This document shows positions 51,472 to 60,037 of a DNA stretch of 64,000 bases, piece after piece. The position numbers and the translations under genes are program-made. This DNA comes from DATEDA01 sp963820965 (lineage in GTDB: Bacteria; Pseudomonadota; Gammaproteobacteria; Burkholderiales; SG8-39): assembly GCA_963820965.1 (NCBI GenBank), contig CAWGCC010000003.1, positions 124,001 through 188,000 on the forward strand, in the 5' to 3' direction. Within the stretch, counting starts at the first letter, position 1. The number at the start of each line of letters is the position of its first letter. Below the pieces are notes generated by a model, which was given only the letters and a program-made list of their open reading frames with translations, did no database searches and was not told the DNA's origin.

Positions 51472-52677
51472 TTACGATCGTTTCTCAAGGGTGTTCTGAT
51501 AGAAAAAGCGAGTCATCTCGCGCGTAGCATCCGGGCCCTTCGGATCCACGTACGAGCCGCGCGGGCTCCCGCCAAACCACGCGTGACCGCCTTCATGCAC
51601 CAGCCAGTGTTCGAGAACAACGCGTCCCGTCGAATCGCGGTGAACGGTGCGGGTATAGGCGTGACCGCCCGGCACTTGGCCGCGTTCTGTCGAGGCATCG
51701 GCCCTCGATGCGCCGTTGTGCTCCACTGATTGCGAAACCACCTGCTCGCTGTTTCGAGGATGCACGGTCTTATCCCGATCGCCGTGAAACACGATAGTCG
51801 GGGTTGCCGGCGGTAGAGACGTTGGGTCCATATTGCGGCCGGCCTTCGACGCCGGTATTCCGCGCATGGCGGCGAACGCGGACGGAAGATCGTGCGCGCT
51901 TCCGCAGGCGAGACCCGAGTGGACGCCGACGGCCGCGTAGAGCTCAGGGTAGGCCGTGCCCATGACGGCGGCCATTGCGCCGCCGGCCGACAGTCCAGCC
52001 ACATAGACCTTACCTGGGTCGATACGGTAGCGTTTCATGACTTCGCGCGTCATGCCCGCGAGGATCCCCGGCTCGCCTTGGTCTCGGCGCTGGTCGCCGC
52101 GCCTAAACCAGTTCCAGCACCGCGAACGGTTGGCAGCACGGGTTTGCTCGGGATAGAGAACAAGACACTGCCGCTCCTCGGCCAGCGCGTTCATACGGGT
52201 GCCGTTTGCAAAGTCGTCGGGTGTTTGCGTGCAACCGTGCAACATCACAACAAGGGGGAGCGGTTGTCCCGCGTAGGTCGTCGGGATGTAAAGCTTGTAG
52301 GGGCGTGCCCCGGCCTGGCTGGCATAGGACCCGGTGACGAACTGTCCAGGTTGCCCGTCAACCACCGTCGTCTCGGGACGCGGCGCGTCTGTGACGGAGT
52401 CGCGGTCGAAGCGCTGGGATATGTCATCGCCCGCTGCCCTTTGAAGTGGAGCCAGGCCACGGTTCACGGGCTCCGCGACGTTTGAAAACTCGACGTCGAT
52501 AACGTCGTTGCTCGCGCCGCCGTCGCGGTCCGACGCGTGGCGATCGGCACCTTCAGCGGCTGCCGAGCTGTGCCGAAGGACGCGTTGAATGAGTGCTGTG
52601 GCTTCTAGAAGGCGTCCCGCACGCGTGAGCTCAGTGGCCTCGATCAGGCCGATGGGTATTCCTTTGTTCGTAACCAT
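51472..52677 (-). CDS. PHB depolymerase family esterase (LpqC-like)
   Basis: Alpha/beta-hydrolase esterase of about 401 residues in the extracellular PHB depolymerase/LpqC family. The oxyanion segment is VVMLHGCTQTPDDFANGTRM. The nucleophile is in VYVAGLSAGGAMAAVMGTAY. The Asp is in VFHGDRDKTVHPRN and the His in VHEGGHAWFGG. About 110 polar N-terminal residues (ATALIQRVLRHSSAAAEGAD) precede the catalytic domain, with no clear signal peptide. The ATG at 52677 has GAAGGGAG upstream. It is downstream of a ribbon-helix-helix regulator gene, 29 bp away, and probably co-regulated. GC content is lower than in the housekeeping block. Confidence 0.86.
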   Translation of the reverse strand: MVTNKGIPIGLIEATELTRAGRLLEATALIQRVLRHSSAAAEGADRHASDRDGGASNDVIDVEFSNVAEPVNRGLAPLQRAAGDDISQRFDRDSVTDAPRPETTVVDGQPGQFVTGSYASQAGARPYKLYIPTTYAGQPLPLVVMLHGCTQTPDDFANGTRMNALAEERQCLVLYPEQTRAANRSRCWNWFRRGDQRRDQGEPGILAGMTREVMKRYRIDPGKVYVAGLSAGGAMAAVMGTAYPELYAAVGVHSGLACGSAHDLPSAFAAMRGIPASKAGRNMDPTSLPPATPTIVFHGDRDKTVHPRNSEQVVSQSVEHNGASRADASTERGQVPGGHAYTRTVHRDSTGRVVLEHWLVHEGGHAWFGGSPRGSYVDPKGPDATREMTRFFYQNTLEKRS

Positions 52678-52706
52678 GATCTCCCTTCGCAAGAGTAGAC
52701 AGGCGG

Positions 52707-53129
52707 CTAGCGGATACGGTCGGCCAGGGCAGCCTTCACTTCGGGGCTGGCGCGCAGGGCACCCAGGACCACGATGGAGGCGATGGTTTGCGCTGCGAGC
52801 TGCGCCGGCACGTCGTCGTCGATCGTCGCCAGGCCAAGTACCTGAATGTGCAGTTGCTCATTCGCCGCCCGCAGGCTCTCGAGATCCTGGCGGGTGTAAC
52901 GCTGCAAACCAAGCACCAGTGAGCGTCGCGCCACGGTCTGCTTCAGAACGTCGCCGTGGCCGCCAAGCTGAGCACGGATTGCCGTTCGAATGAAGTCCGT
53001 GCGGTTGGAATAGAACCCTTCCTGCACGAGCAAATCGATCTGTCCAAGATCGATGTACCCGAGATTGATCGTGATCTTTTCCGAGTCGGGCTCTTTGCGC
53101 CCCGGCTCGACTAATCGAAGCTTGACCAT
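52707..53129 (-). CDS. Ribbon-helix-helix (CopG-like) transcriptional regulator
   Basis: A 140-residue protein. The RHH DNA-binding domain is about residues 17-56: EKITINLGYIDLGQIDLLVQ, then EGFYSNRTDFIRTAIRAQLG. The C-terminal 85 residues (LVLGLQRYTRQDLESLRAAN, then IHVQ-like and ASPEVKAALADRIR) are predicted helical and may mediate oligomerisation or ligand binding. The ATG at 53129 lies inside a set of four 11-bp-spaced repeats, a typical layout for an autoregulated RHH repressor. It is followed by the PHB-depolymerase-like esterase gene, its probable regulatory target. Confidence 0.8.
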   Translation of the reverse strand: MVKLRLVEPGRKEPDSEKITINLGYIDLGQIDLLVQEGFYSNRTDFIRTAIRAQLGGHGDVLKQTVARRSLVLGLQRYTRQDLESLRAANEQLHIQVLGLATIDDDVPAQLAAQTIASIVVLGALRASPEVKAALADRIR

Positions 53130-53164
53130 CCGTGTACCATCCTCTAGCCATCCTCTTACCATCC
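53126..53164 (-). promoter_or_regulatory. Four CCATCC direct repeats with exact 11-bp period
   Basis: CCATCC occurs at 53126, 53137, 53148 and 53159 (GGATGG on the coding strand of the RHH gene), each start exactly 11 bp from the next. The first copy contains the start codon of the RHH gene. One helical turn between repeats places them on one DNA face, as expected for RHH proteins binding direct repeats cooperatively. An AT-rich segment with TATATT on the minus strand lies just upstream (about 53175-53185). Confidence 0.7.
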
Positions 53165-53635
53165 AACGAGATGGCAATATATCACAAGGGTGGACGGCTT
53201 GGGGGTCGGGATCGGCCTTGCGCGCAGCCGCTTGAAGGGTTGCAAGTTCGAGCGGCGTGTCCGCAAACGGCGGCTGGCCGAGCTAGAACTGCCAGGACCG
53301 ATGTCGCCGGAGAACTATCCTCGGACCGCCGCTGGGAAATCGCTTGGAATCCTCGGTCCAAGCCAGACTGGTGGCGAAGCCGAGCCGGTGCCGTTACCTC
53401 GACCGGGTGCGGCAGTGCACGGCAGTGAGACCGGCGCGCGGGTCACTCCGCCGCGTCCCTCGCTGCCAGGTAGCCGCACACGCCGTGGATCCGCCGATGC
53501 ATTCCTGCGCCGCATGCACGGCATGTTCGAATATCGTTTGAGCACCGGCGCGATCGCCTCGACAATCGCGGACTCGCGGCTCGAGGACGAACAGGCGATG
53601 AACACTCGGCGACTCCTCCACGCCGCTGCGACGTC
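53165..53635. other. About 470 bp without a convincing gene
   Basis: This stretch separates the RHH gene from the plus-strand MFS gene. Open frames exist on both strands but their products are Arg/Pro/Gly-rich with no recognisable domain, and none has a good ribosome site. An AT-rich patch near 53171-53186 is the likely promoter of the RHH gene. The rest shows no clear repeats and may be decayed coding sequence. Confidence 0.5.
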
Positions 53636-54892
53636 ATGAAGCAGACCGACCTCTCCCGCGCGCAGAGCTGGGCCATTCTCGGCGGCGCGGCCGTAATGCT
53701 GAGCCTTGCCATGGGCATGCGCCAGAGCCTTGGGCTGTTTCAGCCGCACCTCATCCGCGATATCGGCATCACTGCCGCGGACTTCTCGCTCGCGCTCGCC
53801 ATCCAGAACATCCTCTGGGGTGCCACGCAACCCTTCGTCGGGATACTAGCCGACCGCTACGGCGCGCGTCCGGTGATGGTCGGCGGAGTTCTGGTCTACG
53901 CGGTTGGTCTCGGGCTCAGCGTGGTCGCGACTTCGTCGTTGCTGCTGATGCTCGGCTGGGGCATCTGCATCGGGCTGGCGCTGTCCTGCACCGCCTCGAC
54001 GATCGCGATGACCGTGACTTCCCGCACCGTGTCCGCGGCGAAGCGCAGCGTCGCCATGGGTGCCGTTTCGGCGGTTGGCTCGCTCGGTTTGACGCTTGCT
54101 TCGCCGATGGCGCAGTCCCTGATCACGAGCGGCGGTTGGCAGGTCGCGGTCGTGGCGTTTGTCGGGCTCGCCGCGGTGATGTTGCCGGCCGCGTGGTTCG
54201 CGGGCGGCGCGGACAAGATCAAGGTCGATTCGGGCGCCGGGGCCCCGCAGTCGCTGGGAGAGGCGGTGCGGGAAGCCGCGAGCCATCCCGGGTACGTCGT
54301 GATGGCGCTCGCGTTCTTCGTCTGCGGGCTGCAGCTCGTGTTCCTGACCACGCACCTGCCGACCTATCTCGAGATTTGCGGCCTGGACCCGTCGGTGGGC
54401 GCGAATGCCTTGGCGCTGATCGGGCTGTTCAACGTGGCCGGGTCCTATCTGTTCGGCTGGCTCGGCGGGCGCCATTCCAAGCGCGTGCTGCTCGGCGGGA
54501 TCTACATCCTGCGCTCGCTTTTCATCACCGCGTACTTCCTGGTGCCGCCGTCGCCGGCCTCGACGCTGGTGTTCGCCGCCGCGATGGGAGCCTTGTGGCT
54601 CGGCGTCGTGCCGCTGCTCAACGGGCTGGTGGTGCATCTGTTCGGCTTGCGGTACATGGCGACGCTTTCAGGAATCGCGTTCTTCAGCCATCAGGTCGGC
54701 TCGTTCATCGGCGCGTGGGGTGGGGGGCTGATCTACAGCATGCTCGGCTCGTACGACGCCGCGTGGCAATGGGCGGCGGGGATCGGAATACTGGCCGGCA
54801 TCGCGCAGATGATGATGAACACGCGGCCGACGGCGCGCGTGGAGCGCGAGCAGGGGCTGGCGTTGCGTCCGGCGACGCAGGCGCGAAGCTAG
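53636..54892 (+). CDS. MFS transporter
   Basis: Major facilitator protein of 418 residues with about 12 hydrophobic segments, in the inner membrane. The N-terminal half has GMRQSLGLFQPHLIRDIGIT and the loop motif GILADRYGARPVMVGG (variant of GxLaDrxGxkxxl). The second half has the similar GWLGGRHSKRVLLGG. It resembles the oxalate/formate antiporter and monocarboxylate-type groups (YLEICGLDPSVGANALALIG). Substrate unknown. It has no close co-directional neighbours. Confidence 0.88.
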   Translation: MKQTDLSRAQSWAILGGAAVMLSLAMGMRQSLGLFQPHLIRDIGITAADFSLALAIQNILWGATQPFVGILADRYGARPVMVGGVLVYAVGLGLSVVATSSLLLMLGWGICIGLALSCTASTIAMTVTSRTVSAAKRSVAMGAVSAVGSLGLTLASPMAQSLITSGGWQVAVVAFVGLAAVMLPAAWFAGGADKIKVDSGAGAPQSLGEAVREAASHPGYVVMALAFFVCGLQLVFLTTHLPTYLEICGLDPSVGANALALIGLFNVAGSYLFGWLGGRHSKRVLLGGIYILRSLFITAYFLVPPSPASTLVFAAAMGALWLGVVPLLNGLVVHLFGLRYMATLSGIAFFSHQVGSFIGAWGGGLIYSMLGSYDAAWQWAAGIGILAGIAQMMMNTRPTARVEREQGLALRPATQARS

Positions 54893-54960
54893 GCGCGCCG
54901 CTTCCGGCCGATCAGCGCGTCGCGCCGATCCTGCCGGGTCGGCGGGCGATGTTCGGAACG

Positions 54961-55299
54961 TCAAGCCGCCATGCGTAGCCGGCGCGGGGGCCGGCGGAAG
55001 TGTTCGGCGGCCTGCAGCAGCGTGAGGTGCAGCACATCCCGCTGCGCGTGGCTGCCGCCGATGCGATGCGCGAGCGCCGGGAGCCGGGCCAGCAGGCTGA
55101 TCGCGCGGGTGTAGTCGCCGCGGCCGAACGCGATCAGCGCGCGGCACGCCGGCAGCCCGACGCGTCGCGTCGTCTCCGCGAGGTGCCTCTCGGCGCCGCT
55201 GCGCCAGCTCTGGAACGCGGCGAGCGCGCGTTCAAACGCCTCCAGCGCAGCGGGTGTCGCGCCCGAGATATCGCACGCGCGGAAGTCGATGCGGCTCAT
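54961..55299 (-). pseudogene. Remnant of a TPR (TTC38-like) protein
   Basis: A 112-residue frame. The start DISGATPAALEAFERALAAF-QSW resembles the N-terminus of TTC38-type tetratricopeptide proteins of about 430-450 residues. Directly after AERHLAETTRR it continues with GLPACRALIAFGRGDYTRAI, SLLARLP, AHRIGGSHAQRDVLHLTLLQ, which belongs near the C-terminus of such proteins. The last repeat is missing. Thus the middle and the end appear deleted while the frame stays open. The reading depends on recalled relatives; it is not expected to be functional. Confidence 0.5.
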
Positions 55300-55321
55300 G
55301 GCGCGGGACCCGGCCGCCGTG

Positions 55322-56782
55322 CTAGCGTTCCGCCTGGAGCGCCGTGCTCCGCGGCGCCTGGCCGGCCGGCTCGATGTTCAGGTTCATGCGGAACAGATTG
55401 TCCGGATCGAAGCGCCGCTTCGCAGCCTGCAAGCGAGGGTAGTTCGTGCCGTAGCTCGCTGCGACGCGCTCGGCTTCGTCTTCGGTGAGGAAGTTGACGT
55501 AGCCGCTGCCCGTTGCGTGCGGCGCCGCGTTCCGGAAGACCTCGCGTGCCCACGAGCGGACCCGGTCGTCGTCGTGCGGATCGGACCAGCGGCCGTGCAC
55601 GTTCATGATGTAGCGCGCATCGCGGCCGACATAGGCCGTCGCCGACGGATTCACGCGCGCCATCGCGGCACCCAGCTGGGCGACGAAAATCTCGCACTCC
55701 GGCCCCGGCAGTCGGCCGGCCGCCTCGATCACCACGTCGAGCGCCGAATCGGTCAGGGTGCTGAAGTTGTTGGACTTCCAGTAGTTGCGACCGCCCGGGG
55801 TGAGCAGCGGGTCGAACGCGCACTGGAAGGCCGCGTACGGCGTCGGCATCAGGGCGCTGCCGATGGGCTCGCCGAACTGCAAGACCGGCGCCGCGGCGCG
55901 CTGGCCCGCAGCGACCTCTCCGCTGTGGACGACCGCGAGCACCACGACCTCGGTTCCATGCACCGACGCGGGCAGGAACGGCAGCGGCGGCGCCTTGCGC
56001 AGCACGCTCCAGACGCTCAGTTCTTCCGGCGCATCGGCGGTGAAATCGCGCCACGCGCGCAGGACCTGCCGTGCCTGCGCGAACGGGTAAACGACCAGTC
56101 CGGCGTAGATCTCCGGTCCGACCGGGTGCAGCTGGAACTCGAACGAGGTCACCACCCCGAAGTTGCCGCCGCCGCCGCGCACTGCCCAGAACAGATCGGG
56201 CTCGGACGTGGCCGACGCGACGCGCACTTCGCCGTCGGCCGTCACGACGGTGGCGGCGAGCAGGTTGTCGATCGTCATGCCGTAGCGGCGCGTCAGCCAG
56301 CCGAAGCCGCCGCCGAGCGTGAGCCCGGCGACGCCCGTGGTGGAATTGATGCCGAGCGGCGTGGCGAGGCCATGGGCCTGGGCTGCGCGATCGAAGTCGG
56401 CGAGCAGCGCGCCCGGACCGACGCGGGCGGTACGGTTCCCCGCATCGACGCTCACCGCCCGCATGCCCGACAGATCGATCATCAGCCCGCCTTCGGCGAC
56501 CGCGTTGCCGGCGATGTGATGACCGCCGCCGCGCACGCTGACCAGCATGCGGTGCGCGCCCGCGAAGCGCACGGCGGACTGGACGTCGGCGTCGTTCAGG
56601 CAGCGGGCGATCAGGGCGGGGCGGCGATCCACCGTGCCGTTCCAGACCTTGCGCGCTTCCTCGTAAGCGCCATCCGCGGCACTGAGCAAGCCGCCGCTGA
56701 CGCGCGCGGCGAGGGCGTCGGCATCGGTCCGGCGAAGCTGCCGGACATCGTTGTCCAGCGTCTGATAGGTCAGCGTATGCAC
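55322..56782 (-). CDS. FAD-linked oxidoreductase with berberine-bridge (BBE) domain
   Basis: A 486-residue flavoprotein of the PCMH/VAO class. The FAD-binding half has MLVSVRGGGHHIAGNAVAEG, with the His expected to bind FAD covalently, and TPLGINSTTGVAGLTLGGGF, GWLTRRYGM. The BBE domain at the C-terminus has NYPRLQAAKRRFDPDNLFRM. No signal peptide is seen. The GTG at 56782 follows GGAGG at good spacing. Such enzymes oxidise sugars, alcohols or aromatic alkaloid-like compounds; the substrate here is unknown. It is divergent from an AraC regulator, its likely controller. Confidence 0.88.
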   Translation of the reverse strand: MHTLTYQTLDNDVRQLRRTDADALAARVSGGLLSAADGAYEEARKVWNGTVDRRPALIARCLNDADVQSAVRFAGAHRMLVSVRGGGHHIAGNAVAEGGLMIDLSGMRAVSVDAGNRTARVGPGALLADFDRAAQAHGLATPLGINSTTGVAGLTLGGGFGWLTRRYGMTIDNLLAATVVTADGEVRVASATSEPDLFWAVRGGGGNFGVVTSFEFQLHPVGPEIYAGLVVYPFAQARQVLRAWRDFTADAPEELSVWSVLRKAPPLPFLPASVHGTEVVVLAVVHSGEVAAGQRAAAPVLQFGEPIGSALMPTPYAAFQCAFDPLLTPGGRNYWKSNNFSTLTDSALDVVIEAAGRLPGPECEIFVAQLGAAMARVNPSATAYVGRDARYIMNVHGRWSDPHDDDRVRSWAREVFRNAAPHATGSGYVNFLTEDEAERVAASYGTNYPRLQAAKRRFDPDNLFRMNLNIEPAGQAPRSTALQAER

Positions 56783-56990
56783 ATCATCCTCCGGCAAGGG
56801 AAAGCGTGGGTGGGCGACTTGCTGCGGTTTCGTCGCAGCGCGCATGGCCGGATCTTGCGCGGTTGCGCGACCCGGCACTTGACTCGGCGTCCTTCGATCT
56901 TGATCGCGCGTCCGGCGTCGCGAGGTCGTACACTGCCGGCTTGATCCATCGTCCGCGCGCCTTGATCGAGACTCCGGCGCGAGCATCGAA

Positions 56991-58067
56991 ATGAGCCGGG
57001 ACATCCTGTCGGATGTGCTGCGCAGCGTTCGCCTGCGCGGCGCGGTGTTCTTCTATATCAGCGGCTGCAGCGAGTGGGCCGCCGAGGCGCCCGCCTCGAA
57101 CGAGATCGCACGGCTGCTGATGCCCGGCGTCGAACACGTGATGGAGTACCACGCCGTTGCGCAGGGCAATTGTTGGGCTGCGATACCGGACGGGCCGGCG
57201 GTGCGCCTGTCGACCGGCGACGTGGTGATGTTTCCGCACGGTGACGCGCACGTCGTCTCGAGCGCACCGGGGATGCGGGGCGATCCGCCGGACCCGCGCT
57301 GGTTCCGCGAATCGACCATGGACGAGTTGCCGCTGCGGATCGCCTACAACGGCTCGAACAGTCCATCGACCGTACCCTCCGAACTCCCCGGTGAGACGAC
57401 CATCGTGTGCGGCTTCCTCGGCTGCGATCTGCAGCCGTTCAATCCGTTGATCGCGACCCTGCCGCGCCTGCTGCATCTGCGTGCGCCCGACGATGGCGGC
57501 TGGATCGCGCAGTTCATGCACCAGGCCGTGGCCGAATCGCGCGCCAGGCGCCCGGGCGGCGAGGCGATGCTGGCGCGAATGAGCGAGATGATGTTCGTCG
57601 ACGCGGTGCGGCGCTACACGGCCGGTCTGCCGCTGGACAGCGCCGGTTGGCTGGCCGGCCTGCGCGACCGCCTGGTCGGGCGCGCGCTGGCGTTGCTGCA
57701 CGAACAGCCGGCGCAAGACTGGACGATCGATGAACTCGGACGGCGCATCGGCCTGTCGCGCTCGGCGTTGCACGAACGCTTCGTTCAGCTGATCGGCATG
57801 CCACCGATGCAATACCTCGCCCAGTGGCGCATGCAGGCGGCGGCGCGGATGCTGCTCGACACGCGCGCCACGGTGGCGACGGTCGCCCTCGAAGTCGGCT
57901 ATGACTCCGAGGCTGCGTTCGCGCGGGCGTTCAAGCGCCTGGTGGGCAAGCCGCCGGCAGCGTGGCGACGCGAGCGCAGCGCGGAGACTGCTGATGCGCG
58001 CGACCCGGCTATCCCCTCAAGGTCTGTTCGAGGACGTGCTCGACCGCTCCGCGCGACGCGCGCCTGA
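56991..58067 (+). CDS. AraC-family transcriptional regulator (cupin N-terminal)
   Basis: A 358-residue regulator. Residues about 1-190 form a cupin-like sensor of the AraC_binding_2/cupin_6 type (LRGAVFFYISGCSEWAAEAP, RLSTGDVVMFPHGDAHVVSS). The C-terminal double helix-turn-helix is QDWTIDELGRRIGLSRSALH-ERF and RATVATVALEVGYDSEAAFA-RAFKR, with the family ending KPPAAWRR. It is divergent from the BBE flavoprotein gene with a 208-bp spacer, and converges with the LigB-like gene 7 bp away. Confidence 0.9.
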   Translation: MSRDILSDVLRSVRLRGAVFFYISGCSEWAAEAPASNEIARLLMPGVEHVMEYHAVAQGNCWAAIPDGPAVRLSTGDVVMFPHGDAHVVSSAPGMRGDPPDPRWFRESTMDELPLRIAYNGSNSPSTVPSELPGETTIVCGFLGCDLQPFNPLIATLPRLLHLRAPDDGGWIAQFMHQAVAESRARRPGGEAMLARMSEMMFVDAVRRYTAGLPLDSAGWLAGLRDRLVGRALALLHEQPAQDWTIDELGRRIGLSRSALHERFVQLIGMPPMQYLAQWRMQAAARMLLDTRATVATVALEVGYDSEAAFARAFKRLVGKPPAAWRRERSAETADARDPAIPSRSVRGRARPLRATRA

Positions 58068-58073
58068 CACGGA

Positions 58074-59066
58074 TCAGGCGCGCCAGGCCGCGAAGCAGAG
58101 CCCGGTGCCGGTTCCCGCCGGCGAGCGGTACGCGGGAACGTACTCCACCCACGCGAGCGGGAGATGCTCCAGCGCGCCGGCAGCCGCGATCCAGTTGCGG
58201 ATCTCGGAGTTTCCCGAGTTCAACTTCTTCGCCGGCAGCGACGCGAGCGACCCGGCGTCCTTGCCCCGCATCGCAGCGATGATCGCCCGGTCGAACGGCT
58301 CGTCGATCGCGAAGTGGCTCAGGCCGCCGGAAGCGAGCACGCCGACGCGTGCGGGCGCCGGCCAGGACTCGACCGCGGCGCGGATCGCACGGCCGATCGC
58401 CTGGCAGCGCGCGGGCGTCGGCTGGTTCGGCGGATAGTAAGTGTTGAGGAACACCGGCACGAAGGCGAGCTTCGCCTCGTCGCGGAGCAGGCGCCGGTGC
58501 ACGAACGCGAACGCGTGGCCTTCCCCCTCGCCGCGCGGCAGGCGGTCGGAGGCCGCGGCGTCGAATCCGTTCGCCACGAGGTGCGCGGCGAGATGCCGCG
58601 CGAGCCCGGCGTCGACCGGATACTCGGCGCGTCCCGGGCCGACGTAATAGCGCGACTGGATCGCCGCGAACCAGTCGGGCCAGTCCGGTTTCGGCGGACG
58701 CATCTGGTGCGCGATCGTGTTCCCGTAGTAGACGGCGAGCGCGGGGATGCAGTCGTCGAGGAAGAGCTCCTTCTGATCGTCGCCGATCACGAGCAGCGCA
58801 TCGAGGCGCGCGTGCCCGATCTCCCCGCTGAGGCGATCGAGCGCCGAGTGCGCGGTCCGCAGCCGCTCGGCGAACCGCGTCGGGGTGCACTCGCCGTTCA
58901 GCCGGCCGCCGGCCTGCGCCAGCAGCGCGTCGTAGCCGGTCCGCTCGCCGTTCCGATCGAAGAGCTGGAGCGTCCGGTCGCGCGGCGCGAACCGCGCCCA
59001 CTCCTCCGCCGTCGCGTTCAGCATCGGCGAGTGCGACGTGCCGATGCCGAGGACGACCTCCCCCAC
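58074..59066 (-). CDS. LigB-like extradiol ring-cleavage dioxygenase (class III)
   Basis: A 330-residue enzyme of the protocatechuate 4,5-dioxygenase beta-subunit (LigB/MEMO) superfamily. Fe(II) ligands are probably the His in VVLGIGTSHSPML and the His and Glu in the segments ARVGVLASGGLSHFAIDEPF and VPVFLNTYYPPNQPTPARCQ. Members cleave catechol-type rings next to the hydroxyls. No LigA (alpha) partner lies beside it, so it may be a single-chain type such as gallate or methylgallate dioxygenase. The GTG at 59066 starts two bases after the TTT gene stop. It is the last gene of a four-gene minus-strand operon. Confidence 0.85.
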   Translation of the reverse strand: MGEVVLGIGTSHSPMLNATAEEWARFAPRDRTLQLFDRNGERTGYDALLAQAGGRLNGECTPTRFAERLRTAHSALDRLSGEIGHARLDALLVIGDDQKELFLDDCIPALAVYYGNTIAHQMRPPKPDWPDWFAAIQSRYYVGPGRAEYPVDAGLARHLAAHLVANGFDAAASDRLPRGEGEGHAFAFVHRRLLRDEAKLAFVPVFLNTYYPPNQPTPARCQAIGRAIRAAVESWPAPARVGVLASGGLSHFAIDEPFDRAIIAAMRGKDAGSLASLPAKKLNSGNSEIRNWIAAAGALEHLPLAWVEYVPAYRSPAGTGTGLCFAAWRA

Positions 59067-59068
59067 GG

Positions 59069-60025
59069 CTACTTCTTCAGCCCGATGAGGCCCATCAGCT
59101 GGGCGAGCTCGGCGTCCTCTTTCGCGATCAGCTCGCCGAACTCGCCCGCCGGCAGGTACGCGGGACGCACGCCGAGCTTCTCGGCGGCGCGCGCGAACTC
59201 CGGGCTCTCGGCCGTCTGGCGGATCGCGGTCGCGAGCCCGAGGATGATCACGCGCGGCGTGCCGCGCGGCACCGCGATGCCGCGCCAAGCCTCGAGCGAC
59301 ACGTCGACGCCCTGCTCCCTCGCCGTCGGCACGTCGGGCAGTGCCGGGTCGCGTTCCGGAATCATCGCCGCCAGCAGCCGCACGTTGCCCGCCTTCACTT
59401 GGGCGGCGAGCGCGCCCGGGAGCTGCACGAGCACGTCGACGTGACCGCCGAGGAGATTCGGCACCACCTGCGCCGCGGCGTAAGGAACGTCGACGACCTT
59501 GACGCCCGCCGTATGGAACAGCGCCACCGACGAGATGTGGGTGTGGCTGCCGATCCCGGAGTTGCCGACCGTGATGACGCCGGGGCGCGCCTTCGCATCG
59601 GCCAACAGCTCGCCGAGCGTCTTCCATTTCCCGTCACCGCGCACCGCGACCACCGGCGACTCGACCAGCACCCGCGCCACCGGATCGAACGCCTTGTAGT
59701 CGAACGCGAGCTGGCCGGAGTGATACGTGGTCGAGATCGAGTTCGAGTTCCACACGAGCGAGTAGCCGTCGGGCTTCTGGCTCGCGACGTGCTTGTAGCC
59801 GATGGCGCCGCCCGCGCCGGGCCGGTTGACGACGAGCACGGTCTGGCCGAGGTGCTTCGACATGCCCTCGGCAAGCAGCCGTGCGGTGACGTCGGCCGAC
59901 GTTCCGGCGGGGAAGAGGACGGTCATTTCGACGTTGCCGCGCTGCGGGAACGGCGGCTCCTGCGCGAACGCGAGCGCGGGCAGCGCGACGCAGCCGATCA
60001 GCAGAATTCTCCTCGTGATCCTCAT
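59069..60025 (-). CDS. Bug-family TTT periplasmic substrate-binding protein
   Basis: TTT receptor of 318 residues with signal peptide (MRITRRILLIGCVALPALAFA-QEP). It diverges from the Bug consensus: NVEMTVLFPAGTSADVTARL, LGQTVLVVNRPGAGGAIGYK, KPDGYSLVWNSNSISTTYHS, DVPYAAAQVVPNLLGGHVDV and LPDVPTAREQGVDVSLEAW. The ligand loop AGTSAD replaces the usual PGGxxD, suggesting a different substrate class. It lies between the Gfo/Idh gene (12 bp) and the LigB-like gene (2 bp), so probably binds an aromatic acid or its ring-cleavage precursor. Confidence 0.9.
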   Translation of the reverse strand: MRITRRILLIGCVALPALAFAQEPPFPQRGNVEMTVLFPAGTSADVTARLLAEGMSKHLGQTVLVVNRPGAGGAIGYKHVASQKPDGYSLVWNSNSISTTYHSGQLAFDYKAFDPVARVLVESPVVAVRGDGKWKTLGELLADAKARPGVITVGNSGIGSHTHISSVALFHTAGVKVVDVPYAAAQVVPNLLGGHVDVLVQLPGALAAQVKAGNVRLLAAMIPERDPALPDVPTAREQGVDVSLEAWRGIAVPRGTPRVIILGLATAIRQTAESPEFARAAEKLGVRPAYLPAGEFGELIAKEDAELAQLMGLIGLKK

Positions 60026-60037
60026 CGTTTTCTCCTC

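Noticed and set aside
53190..53639. Possible 149-codon gene ahead of the MFS transporter
   Set aside because: No ribosome site, no domain and a composition typical of non-coding GC-rich DNA; overlapping frames are equally open.
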